Part shown: positions 13,048-23,626 of the stretch, in pieces
Layout of the letters: each line of letters begins with the position of its first letter
How positions within the stretch are numbered: position 1 is the stretch's first letter
Assembly: GCF_020382885.2 (NCBI RefSeq)
Contig: NC_058513.1
Location: 17,881,641-17,945,640, forward strand
Length of the DNA: 64,000 nt
Direction of reading: 5' to 3'
DNA from: Scatophagus argus
Taxonomy: Eukaryota; Chordata; Actinopteri; Scatophagidae
The notes under the pieces: model-generated
What the model saw: the letters and a program-made list of their open reading frames with translations, nothing else
What the model was told of the DNA's origin: nothing
Database searches by the model: none
Program-made: the position numbers and the translations under genes

Positions 13048-14006
13048 CAAATCACAGATTGAGAAGTTAACATTTTTAAACTTGTCTCCAGTTAATGTGT
13101 AAACAGGAGAGGCCTGTCACTCCCTCATCCAGAACGATTCACAATAACATCCAGTGCTCTTCACACGTGACGACGGACATAAACTTTAACCTTGAGTGAG
13201 TCTTGAAGCAGGTTCCTCAGAGAACAATTACCTTAAGAGCAGCTCCGTCACGCTAATCGAGTCTCTCCGTGCTGCTTCGTGCTCTCGGTCGGACACGCGG
13301 ACCCGAGTGCTTTGGGGAATGGAGGCAGATGCTGAGGCGGCAAGAAAATTCCATTAGCGCGTGATTGATACAGACAGGAAGAACGTCTTCATCCTCTTAG
13401 GTCAGGCCTTCAGTTAACAGCAGGAAGTAAGATGCCTGGGGTGTAAATCACAAGTCTCACCACAGAACCATAGGTGCTGACGTCACAAAGCCTTCCTCGA
13501 TATCATATGCCTGATCTGACACTTTAACATACTTCAGATTTGAGCCCCCCCCCCCTCTCTCTTTGTCTCTCTCAGGTGACACGGTCTTCATCGTCCTCCG
13601 GAAGCAGCGCCTCATCTTCCTGCACTGGTACCACCACATCACCGTGCTGCTGTACTCCTGGTACTCCTACAAGGACCAGGTGGCGGGCGGCGGCTGGTTC
13701 ATGACCATGAACTACGTGGTTCATTCGTTCATGTACACGTACTACGCGGCGCGGGCGGCCGGCCTGCGGGTGCCCCGTCCCTGCGCCATGATCATCACCA
13801 CCACGCAGATCCTGCAGATGGCGATGGGTCTGACCGTCCTGGGCCTGGTGTACCACTGGATGCACGAGGTCCGCTGTCCGTCCAACTTGGACAACATCAC
13901 GTGGGGCTCTCTCATGTACCTCAGCTACTTGGTCCTTTTTGCCTTGTTCTTCTACAACAGCTACCTCAAAGGCTCCTCCGGGGACAAGGGAGCCAAGGCA
14001 GAGTAG
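8618..14006 (+). CDS. elovl6l: ELOVL6-like very-long-chain fatty acid elongase, complete (4 coding exons)
   Basis: Coding exons are 8618-8712, 11378-11509, 12658-12809 and 13576-14006. All have GT..AG borders and matching phases, and they join to 269 aa (human ELOVL6 is about 265). The family is a multi-pass ER protein that condenses malonyl-CoA with C12-C16 acyl-CoA, the first step of chain elongation. The diagnostic histidine box HWYHH lies at residues 143-147, next to the family blocks [18 protein letters not shown] and [20 protein letters not shown]. The N-terminus ([10 protein letters not shown] ... WMQENW) is ELOVL6-type. The divergent C-terminal half ([22 protein letters not shown]) and the short tail ending GAKAE favour the teleost elovl6l paralogue over elovl6 itself. 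All key residues are intact. The start is fixed by homology and by the absence of another in-frame ATG in exon 1. Confidence 0.93.
8713..11377 (+). other. elovl6l intron 1
   Basis: A 2.7-kb intron with donor gtacgt and acceptor cccgtcag. It holds an AATT repeat at about 9346-9366, a fragment of a dispersed repeat at about 9375-9470, a CA tract at 9891-9907 and a CT-rich tract at about 11065-11097. No nested gene was seen. Confidence 0.7.
11510..13575 (+). other. elovl6l introns 2 and 3
   Basis: Intron 2 is 11510-12657 and intron 3 is 12810-13575, flanking the 152-nt exon 3. They contain a poly-T run near 12559, a TCC tract just after the exon 3 donor (12818-12836), an (AAAT)n tract at 13017-13044 and a C-run/CT tract before the last exon that serves as its polypyrimidine tract. 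Nothing else is recognisable. Confidence 0.7.
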
Positions 14007-14666
14007 CACGTCTGTTGAATCGTGCCATAAGCAGAAACGATCGACAGCGAAGGGGCCACGAATGTGTGAGTCGCAGCCGGTTAACTGGTCGCTCCGTCCT
14101 CCTCTTTTTGTGACATTTTCACCCGACTTTTTCATTTCATCTACGGATTTAGAGCAGACGGAAGCAGCAGGAGGTCAGTTTGGACCGAGTTTGATATGAT
14201 CCCACCATAAAAGAGGAGGATGGAGGAAGACCACGTTTGCGTTTGACTAACAAACTACTCACTTCATTCAAATTATTGCCTTGGTTACGTAGATTCTCGA
14301 CCCAGTATCAAAAAACAGCCATATGAGGGACCACGTGTTTGTCAGATGTTTGTGTTCATGTGTCATAATGAAGAAGTGAATTCCTGATGCGTAGGTTGAA
14401 GGAGAGTGGAGCTGCTGCGTTTACTGTTCACTGAAATTCTGCATTTTAATTTAAAGGATTTTTTTTATGTGAATGCTTGAGCACATTTAGATATGAAAAT
14501 AACTGAGTTTGTAAATTCACCAAAAATGTTGGATTTAAATGATTTTAATGTAACCAGAACGACTTTCCCCGCAGCCCACTAGATGGCGCTTTGAGTCCCA
14601 TTGGTTGTGAATGGCTGCTTAAACCTCTGGACTAGAAAAAAAAAAGTACTTATGAATGTTAAATTG
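14007..14666 (+). other. elovl6l 3' UTR and flank
   Basis: This DNA follows the stop codon of elovl6l directly and has no new exon signals. No clean AATAAA was found before the MITE that begins at 14667, so the 3' end of the transcript is not located. Confidence 0.4.
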
Positions 14667-15314
14667 TTAAAGGAATAGTTCAACACGTTGGGAAATGCAG
14701 TTTCTTTCCGTCTTTGAGTGAGATGAGGTGATGTGGGGGCATCTCACCAGTTTGTCTTAAAGTGCACTACGACACCTCTACAGTAGATGTATTGTCATCA
14801 TTTATTTGGCCTGTAAGACAAACAAATGAAAAACAACCATTCGTGAGTTTAGGGGAAGTTATGATGCCGGAACTACTTCTCGACAAAGAACTGTTTATCC
14901 ATCCGCCCAGCACTTCCTGCTGGCCTCGTCTCTGGCTATGAGACGGGCTGCCAGGTTCAGCAGGTGCACTGGTTTTTGAGGTCTGTGCAGAGACGCTGGT
15001 ACCAAGCGAGTCAACCTTTCTGCATCAACACTTCAGAAATTAAAGTAGCTCACGATTTGTTGTTTTTTTTAAACATTTCTCTTTATGTACAAATGAAACA
15101 AAGGAGATACGGCGTGTTAATCGGGAGCTTCAGGTGTGCATTTTCACTTCGGACAGAACCGGGCCAGCTGTTTCCCCCTGTTTGCAGGCTGTATGCTAAG
15201 CTAAGCTAACCACGTCCAGACTGCAGGTCTGTAATAAGCCTACAGACATGAAACTGACACGCACCTTCTCATTTCACTCTGTGTCTTTCCCAAAATGTTG
15301 AACTACTCCTTTAA
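14667..15314. mobile_element. Complete MITE with TTAA-bordered terminal inverted repeats
   Basis: The left end reads TTAAAGGAATAGTTCAACA and the right end, read in reverse complement, TTAAAGGAGTAGTTCAACA. They match over nearly 30 bases. The 648-bp interior has no transposase ORF, so this is a non-autonomous element. TTAA at both outer ends is what a piggyBac-type target-site duplication would look like; that class assignment is inference. The interior carries the phrase GCTAAGCTAAGCTAACC, which recurs at about 21670, 42668 and 55620 and marks further copies. Confidence 0.75.
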
Positions 15315-15410
15315 AAAGTGTCTGTTTCATCCCGAGCCACAACTGTGACCTACAGGACAGAACGTTTAGGATAAGCAAAAGGGAATGAAAACCTTACAAT
15401 GCACTGAATC

Positions 15411-15444
<34 letters not shown>

Positions 15445-17260
15445 CTCCACATGTAGCTGTCACCTGGGCGTTCAGGTGTGTGGTCGCCTCACAGATCACT
15501 TCATCGCAGTGACATAAGCTCATCGGGTGTTATTACAAAACTAGCAGCACTGATGATCGGCCTTGACTTTGTTCATGTCTGCTCTTCCAACACAAGCACT
15601 TTGTGAGACGATAACACGACGAACGCGTCGTCCAGCAGACAGGTTGTGTAACACGGGGACTGAAGTCCTCCCGTCCCCGTCCCCTCTTGTGCAACCATGT
15701 TTACACCTGCCGCATGTTTTGCCTTCCTCACCTGACACGAAGCCCATCAGCAGCCTCCCTTCACGGCTCTCTGATACGGTTATCAATAATCAAGAGAACC
15801 AACTGATACTGTAACTGACACACTCACGGTAAAAACGAAAATCTCAGCGTTTCAGTTTAGAACAACCAGTGATGGAATGTAGAGCAACCACGTACAATTT
15901 ACTCGACTGCTATACTTAAACACATACTTAGTATTCAAGTATATACATAAGTACTTGTACTTTTCTACCACTTCATACTTCCAGTCTGCTACATCTTGAA
16001 GGCAAATACTGTACTTTTTACAACACTACTTTAATTCCTATTTACTGTGAACATTGTTCATTCAAAACTTAAATACTGTTGTATGTTACCACTATGATGG
16101 ACAGTTTTAGATTAATTTATTTTATCAGCAGTCAAAAAGATGCTGAATATCAAATCCGTTGACCAGTTTATTCCAGTGGACATTTTTCAATTAAAAAATA
16201 TGCAGCTTCCCTTAATTTTGGACCTTTGTTATTCCCGTATCTTTGTGCAAAAAAGTGGGAAAGCTAGATGGATATTAAATAATCAACAAAACAAAATATT
16301 AGCGATCAAAACGACGACAGCATCAGACCTGTCGTTAATTTTGATGCGTTTGCCCTGAAATGTTTGGCTGAAAGTGTGAATCTGATAAATCTGAACTGCT
16401 TGGTTAACCATAAAGACCACACACACGCTCCTCAGCTGTTTGACTTTCGCCCGAGACAAAGTTTCACTGATTGTGTCTCGTCTGAGGCTCTCCAGGACCA
16501 GTTATCTAATCATCATTCATCTGCAGCGACGTCTCAGCCCTGATCAGACGTCACAAAGCCAGTGATTCTCCTATCGCGCTCACTAACTGAAGTTAGTGAA
16601 AGTGATAACTGAATTGATCCCATTGTGTTTGCCTTTAAAAGAAAAGTGCTGCCCTGTTGCTCAAGCAAGCAAAGAATCTGTGAAGATCTGACAAGGTCAC
16701 CTGGGGCTCAGATTGTGAGGTCTGAGTGTCGGTGGTTGTCAGTTTTGAGAGGCTAAAATTGGAGAAAAGTCTGAAAAAATAAACCTCTTAATCTCACAAA
16801 TCCTCTTGTAAACCCTCAAATTTATCTTGGGACTCTTGGGGTCTGGAAAAGACTGGTTTTAAAGGGGAGCGTGTGGGAAATGATGTCTTCTTCATACAGA
16901 CACGCCGTCACACAACTTATTTTAATGTGCTTCACATTCAGCCCTTGTGTGTTTTAATGCAGTTTGCTGTATTTTCTGAAATCAAAGGCAGGGCTGTAAT
17001 AACAGCTGAGGGCGTCGGCGGACAACATGAACGAAGAAACGCCTGCAGCAACAAAACAGAAACAGAAAATAACCTGTGCTGCTGAGGGGGAAGATACCAG
17101 GCCACGTGTCCGTTGTAAATAATGAGGACATATTTATTTTCCTACATTTATCTCCTGAAGTTTACCCCGTAGTTGGTGTTGTTGTTAGGATGTGCAGTTA
17201 GTCAGTTAGTTAGTCCGACAAAGCAACAAAGACAAAGCCACCATGACGCCGTTCTTTTGC
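15315..17260. other. Intergenic stretch with repeats
   Basis: No gene was recognised. A CA microsatellite lies at 15412-15441, and a TACTT-type dispersed repeat fragment at about 15880-16080. The remainder looks like unique sequence without exon structure. Confidence 0.5.
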
Positions 17261-17263
17261 CTC

Positions 17264-17512
17264 TGAAGTGTTAACAGGTGGAGGACTGTGGTGGAAGGCT
17301 AGTACAGGTGGAGGACTGCAGTACAGGTGGAGGACTGCGGTAGAGGTGGAGGACTGTGGTGGAGGACTGTATACAGGTGGAGAACTGCGGTAGAGGTGGA
17401 GGACTGCAGTACAGGTGGAGGACTGTGGTGGAGGACTGCGGTACAGGTGGAGGACTGTATACAGGTGGAGGACTAGTACAGGTGGAGGACTGCGGTACAG
17501 GTGGACTCCCAA
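17264..17512. repeat. Minisatellite, about 18-20-nt unit
   Basis: Tandem imperfect copies of a unit like ACAGGTGGAGGACTGCGGT fill about 250 bp, with units drifting in length. Open frames on both strands here are by-products of the repeat. It lies between elovl6l and tmem150a. Confidence 0.85.
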
Positions 17513-18453
17513 AGCCGGTAACATTGACACTGAAGGGACATTCAGGTGACTGTTTGTCGTTTCACGCCGTCCGCTCTCTTCTTCGTGTTCTGTGGATATA
17601 AAAAGAGCTCACAGACGCACACTGACGGGCCTTTGGCTCGAAGCGGTGATGTCTGTTCTGCCGTCATGTCAAACCACTAACTGCTGCTGTGTTGTTGTGG
17701 AGGAGCTGAGCTTGAACTACTACTTGAACAAACTTTGTGCTTTCGACTCCTTTGTGACTTGAGCGTTTCGTCTGTCGCTCCGTGTTTCGGTCACCTGTCA
17801 GGTGGTGCTGGACGAGTCACGTGTGAAGCATCCTGAGCACGTGCACGTGCTCAGAGAGGTTGGATCGAAGACCGAAGTGATTTTGCGGTCAGAGCTGAAA
17901 GTTGTGACACCTTTTTAAAAACTTGAAACTGTGATTCGTGTGCCAAACAGCTCGTGTTCGATGTGTGTGTGTCGGTGTGTGCGTCACGTCTCCTCCTCTG
18001 CTCAAACGCCAGGAAAACACGCGTGGATTCTGCTGTCCACTGCAAGCGAAGGGAAAACAAGCAAACAAACAAACAAACAAACAGAAACGGTTAAAGGGCT
18101 TCTGGTGTTGAAATGTTTCAATAAATCAAGTCTGCTTTTAAAATGTCTCAGCTGATCCTTTCAGAGGGAACATTTATGAGCTAAATAACCATTTACTGTT
18201 TGTATAAAAGTACTTCATAATAAATACATCCTGCCTGTGCTCATCTTCATCACTTCATCTGAATCTTATTGGTCAGGAGGAGGCAAAGCTACGACCTGTT
18301 GAGGGGGAAAAGGATCAATTAATTCAATAATTTATCACTGAAAACTCAAACATCCAATTCAAAAAACATCATTTAGGATCAAAACAGCTTGGACGTTGGG
18401 TTCAGCTGATCGCCTTCAACGCTGCGACGAGAAGACACACAGCAGCAGTAAAG

Positions 18454-18475
18454 ATGGAGGACAACTCAGGGACAG
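18454..18475 (+). other. Possible alternative first coding exon of tmem150a
   Basis: ATG followed by MEDNSGT and then a good donor (GACAG|gtgaga). The exon ends in phase 1, which matches exactly the phase needed to enter the acceptor at 21187-21188 (tctttgcag) in front of the conserved start. Joined, it would add 15 residues (MEDNSGT plus VALFAVVS) before the usual methionine. A phase match occurs by chance one time in three, so this remains a hypothesis. Confidence 0.25.
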
Positions 18476-19305
18476 GTGAGACAAAACTGCTCGCTCAGCA
18501 CTTCGGTCCTACGGCTGAGGACACGGAGGACGGACACACCGTGAGGGACACTGGATATTTTATACTTCAGACGACAATATACTGCAGCATAATCAAAGTA
18601 CTGCGAACATAGCTGTGGTAGAACACTCACTCAGATACTCTATATGAAGTACTTTTACTTTGCTTGGGTGTTTTCTTTTCACGTCTACTTTCTCTAGAAA
18701 GATTGTTACATTGTTTATGAGGATTGTACATTGTTTAATTGTTAAATAGGATGCATAAATCTAACCGATCAGGTACGATCAATCGATTAGGCGATTGAAA
18801 GAACATTTAATGACATTATTTTGACAACTGTGAAAATCAGTTTTCATGTAAAAAAAAAAAACTTTATATAATTTATCCCTCAACCAGGTGAGACTGAATC
18901 AGGTGTCACAACATAAAGTCTGTGGCGCCCCCGTGTGGCAGCGCTTTCTCGTGTCACAGAGGAGGAAAACTGACCACATTTATCTCCGACTTTAAACACA
19001 CGTTAACTGCGAGCAGCCGTGGGAACCCCCGCGCAGAGAGGCACGCGAGGAGCCACGTGAAGCTGCCTTCAGGTGCTGTCGGTAAACTGAGTTCTGAACA
19101 TACTTACAGAACTGTTATTACATATGTAGAGCAGAAATATGAATATTGTTCTAATCTCAGATTACGGTTGACTGACTGACTTCAGAACAGTGAACTGCAC
19201 ACGCAGCTGACATGAAGCAAATGCTGCGCTGTCGATCATGACGTTTCGGCCTCTTTTCATTGCATCGAATCACTAATTAAAACCAAACCCATCAGAAGAT
19301 GAACA

Positions 19306-19520
19306 TTTGAACAAACAGAGTGATAAGAATTGCCTAAAATGACAGAAAACATCTTTGAGAAAAAAAATTATTTGACGTGTACTTTGAGGTTTTAGTTTGG
19401 CTCATGTCCCATCTGCTGATATGAATGCAGGAGGCGTTTATGAGCTGTACTGCAGCCAGCCACCAGGGGGCGGCCAGATGTTTTGGCTTCACTCCTGGGG
19501 AGCTCTCATGTCGTCAATCT
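19306..19520. repeat. Interspersed repeat, copy 1
   Basis: Shares long blocks with 42415-42570, including GGCTCATGTCCCATCTGCT and TGAGCTGTACTGCAGCCAGC followed by CACCAGGGGGCG. This is a dispersed non-coding element of unknown class, seen at least twice in the window. Confidence 0.7.
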
Positions 19521-19959
19521 TCATATACAATCAATGGATTTTTTTTGTTGCAACATTACGTTTTCACGCCCTGCAGTCACCACTGCCAACTCACAAACAG
19601 GAGCTCCCATACGGCACGTGAAGGCATCATATCCGCTTTCTTGGAAATTACTTGGAGCTGTTTTGAGAAAGAGAAAAGACCCGTGCCATTCAATATCTCA
19701 GATAGCAGTCCGGAGTCCCCGATACGCGATGGGAGGTTGTGAAATCTGGTTCCAGGAACTGGACGGAGAACAAAACGATCCGTGGTTTAATTAAAGACGA
19801 AAAACAGCAGTACGTGCAGCCGAGTCCTCACATCTGTCTGAGAAGTTTGAAGAAGTTCAGAAACTTCTCGGCAATTTTAAGCTCGTTAAAATGACAAAGC
19901 GGACTGATTTGCTCGTGCGAGTGAGACGACATTGCGCTTCAACCCGACACTAAACGCGC

Positions 19960-20330
19960 CTGAGAGCGTCCAGACATCCGCGGGCGGCGCTGGGAGGAGT
20001 TTGAGGTTCCTGCCTCCAGCTGCTCTCCTCCTCAGGTCATCATAACGCGGGACAGCAGCCGGATGAAAACCACGCGCGGTCTGCTCGTCCTCCCGATCCC
20101 GATGCGATCGGTCTGATCGATCCGCAGTCCGGGTCCCAGTCTGACCATGAAACCAGCTGGCGCGGCTCACAAAGAGGAGCTGAGCGACTTTCTGCGGCTT
20201 TTCCTCGAGTCCGGAGGAGCTGAGATGCGGAGGAGCAGATCCTGAAGCTCTTCCCACCTGAACAGACGAGAGGTGAGCGTCTCGCGGGCTGTCCACGAGC
20301 ACCGCGAGTCGCTGAGAAAAGCTTTAAAGA
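19960..20330 (+). promoter_or_regulatory. CpG-rich candidate promoter and 5' exon of tmem150a
   Basis: This segment is CpG-dense between AT-rich flanks. It ends in a plausible donor (GACGAGAG|gtgagc, 20272/20273) that would splice as a non-coding exon to the acceptor before the start codon at 21212. It contains a 32-codon upstream ORF starting at about 20147 (MKPAGAAHKEELSDFLRLFL ...). Its role as promoter is inferred from position and composition only. Confidence 0.4.
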
Positions 20331-20569
20331 CTCGTCACAGTTTCCAGGTTTCAGGCTGCTTCTCTGGCTGTGAGTTTGGCTGAGTTTGTCCATCCCCTCA
20401 GAGACCTCCTGTACTCCAGCTCCAACTTAAAATGATTCCACTGCTTCTCGCTTTTAATGGAGGAACATTCAGCAGTTTTGTGGTTTGATTTTATCGATAT
20501 AAAGCGCGCTAATTATCAGGGTTTTTAAGATGAAGAAATTGAACCACAAAGTGAATGTTTTAGTCAAAA

Positions 20570-20860
20570 TAAGAGCATTTGAGTCCTGGTTTTCTAACTT
20601 TGGTAACGATGAGATTAGTTGGAAAATGATGAGTAGATTAATTATTCAATCTGCAGCTATGTTTTCATAGACAGTTGATTGTTGGTTGTTAGCTGCTCTG
20701 ATGTGAGGATTTGCTGCTTTTCTTTGTCTGTAATGAAATATCTTTGGGTTTGGACTAAACAAATACTGTGAAGAAGCCACAGAGAATTGAAGGCATTTTT
20801 CACCACATTTTGACATCTTGTGAACCAGGCAGCGTTGGAGAAGCTGCTAAAACAGCAGAG
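20570..20860. repeat. Degenerate dispersed repeat in the tmem150a 5' region
   Basis: Contains the phrase 'ggatttgctgcttttctttg' and flanking AT-rich blocks. Related degenerate copies are recognisable at about 9375-9470, 39435-39570, 47455-47710, 48650-48980 and 55425-55560. The class is unknown and there is no coding capacity. Confidence 0.5.
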
Positions 20861-21211
20861 CTTTGCAAGTTACCAGCATCTCCACGGTTTCTCCTTATGG
20901 CCCAATATTTTTCATCATTTCAGTAGTTAACCACAAATATGAATGTACTACATTTTGTACTACTGCAAAATGTATTTGCTGTTATTTTATTTCTTGTTAA
21001 TCTCTGGATTACTTTGTTTAATGTCAGAAAACAGCAAGAACCCAAAGACTTTAAACATTTACTGAGAGAAAACACAGCAACTCCTGGACTTCTGTTGCAG
21101 GACTCGTGAGACGTCCTGAAGGCTCCTTCAGGGGGACAACAAGTGAACTAAGATTGTGGATTTGTGTGCTGCTGGTTGTTCTTTGCAGTGGCGCTCTTCG
21201 CGGTGGTCAGC

Positions 21212-23589
21212 ATGTCCCTGTGGATGATCCTTCCTGTCAGCCTGCCTGTCTTCACCATCACTGGGATATGGGTGGTGTGAGTACCTCAGAGCGAACACAC
21301 ACCAACATTTGCCCTCTTGTGTAAACTCGCTCCGCGTGTTGTGTAGACAAACTACATAAAGTGTTGAGACTCGGGACTCGTCTGCACATCCGCCTGGTTG
21401 CTAACATCTCGCCGTTTATTCTGTGATTGCTGTTGTGGAGGCGTCCTTGAAATTCCTCTCGGCTCGTCTGTTCTGTGTGTCACGTCTGTAGCTGAGCTGC
21501 TTTCGTGGCGGGACGTCCTCAGGTGGGATTGTGGACTTGTCTGTCCTCTGTCACAGTCTGTGCTGAAGGGTAACATCCGAGACAAACTACAAAGGCTCAC
21601 ACGAGATGTTTGAAAAAATCTACGCTGGGAGCGAAGTTAGCCTGCTCTTCCCTTTGTTTCCAGTCTTTATGCTAAACTAAGCTAACCAGCTGCTGGCTGT
21701 AGCTTCATATTTACTTTGCAGACGTGAAAAGCGATGTTGACCTTCTGACTCTGCAACACGTTTCAACTTTTTTAGTCTCGACTCAGCCCTGTGACTTAAA
21801 GCAGAACTCTTCTGACCTCTGAGGCATAATATAAAATAAGTTTCTTTAAGTGCCACAATACTAAATCCCAGCAGTTACCCTTTAATGAAACGTTATGATT
21901 AGCTGCAGTCTTTGCCGTGTGTCCTTGTCCTCCAGCTCCACCAAGAGCAGGACGCCCTCAGAGATCCTGAGTCCACATCCCTATGGCGTCATGAGGGGAA
22001 CCTTCCTGAATGTTGGGCAGGTGGTTTTCATGTTGTGGTTGACCTAATGCCCTGAGGATGTGGACATACAGCGACAACAGGCCACACCTAAACTCTTTTT
22101 GTGTCTTTGTCTCTTCTTCGTCCTCCTTCCTCTCTTTGGCGTGAGTGCACTGACACAGTCCCCTTTTGTCAGAAGCCTTTCACACCTTTGCAAAGAATTT
22201 TTCACGCCGACCCTCCAGAGCTCCTCCCGTCAGAGTCGAGTCTGTAGCCCTCCTTCGTTCTGTCAGACCTTCTGTTTGTCAGGCACGTCGACACCTGCCC
22301 GCTCGCGCCGCCGAACGCTCGGCCGAATGGCTGTTTGACCCGATAACTGCAGGCGGCGCTGCAGCTACGGTTCACAGGGAAGAAGATTTTAGTCCAGATT
22401 TTACATTTTAACCAAAGCCAAGTAATTAATTTCATCCAGATACTAAAAGAGCTGTGGCCACCTCTGCCACGTCTCATCACAAGAAAAGCCAAATCACTTC
22501 TCCTGACCCGAGTGTCCCCTCGTTATCAGAGATCAATAGAGGCACTCAAGCCATCACATGTCTAATTTTCAATTTTTGGACATTTTATCAGCAGCGTGTT
22601 TTCTCGGTTGTGAGCATCTTATCTGTGGCACAGTGCGTCTTTCACATGCTGTGAAGGGAACCGACTCTTATCGTTCCTCTTGATAAAGTTAAGTCTCACA
22701 TCACGTTCAGTACCGCTGACATGCGGTCAAGAGTTAAAAGACGACTCGAAGACCAAAGACTGAGAGTCAACAGTCAGCTCAGATGCTACGTGCCAACATC
22801 TGCACGATGACAATGCTAACATGCTAACGTTAAGCAGGCGATGTGTTTACTGTGTTCGCAGTCTTAGTTTAGTGTGTGACAAAGTACAGCTGAGGCCGTT
22901 GGTGGTCGTCAGTGATAAAAACTGTTGGACAAACTGAAATTAGATGTAAAGTCAGGGATTCATCCTGAGGGGAGCATGAATGTTGGTACAAAGTCTCACG
23001 GAAACCCAGATTTCAGTTTGGACCAACAAACTCTGAACGTCTGCTGCTGCGTCTGTCGTGAATCACCTCGGGTCTGCAGCCGGGATGTTTACTTCAGGAG
23101 GTGGTTGTTGTGTCATTAACAGATTACGCGTCAGCGTGCAGGTTAAAATACAGCCAGCAGCTTCTGCGCACACGCGTGACGTAGACGAGCGGCCTCGGTC
23201 AGTGAAGGCAGCGCTGTGGTAATTCATGTGGCGCTCGGGTTTCTCAGTGAAAAAATCTGCCGTAGTTTAAAGCCTGGACTGGCGTTCATCTCACCGCGTG
23301 TCCACGATGCTTTCAGGTCCTCCATTTCAGTGGGTGAAACAGACTTCTGTCATCGTGCAGCTTGTTTAGTTTCTTCTAAACTCTAATAAACATGTTTTGG
23401 TGGTGTGGCTGTTGTGTGAAAGTTTTCGTTCAGGCCACATTAAAGTCTTAAGGCTCAAATGTTTGCATCATGTTGTTGTTCAACTGACTGTCCTGTTCTC
23501 TGATTCTTCTCTGCTTTAACTTCACAGATATGCGATGGCCTTGTACAACCAGCACGTCTGCCCCGTGCACAACTGGTACAGCACACACA

Positions 23590-23626
<37 letters not shown>

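Larger units (their letters stand above)
17515..19950. other. Intergenic stretch upstream of tmem150a with repeats
   Basis: Contains an (AAAC)n tract at about 18060-18082, a TACTT-type repeat fragment at about 18560-18690 and an interspersed element at about 19300-19520 that has a second copy at about 42415-42570. The possible small exon at 18454-18475 is listed separately. No other gene was recognised. Confidence 0.45.

Noticed and set aside
13572..14135. 187-codon minus-strand open frame opposite elovl6l
   Set aside because: It is the antisense shadow of the GC-rich last elovl6l exon, with low-complexity composition and no family motif.
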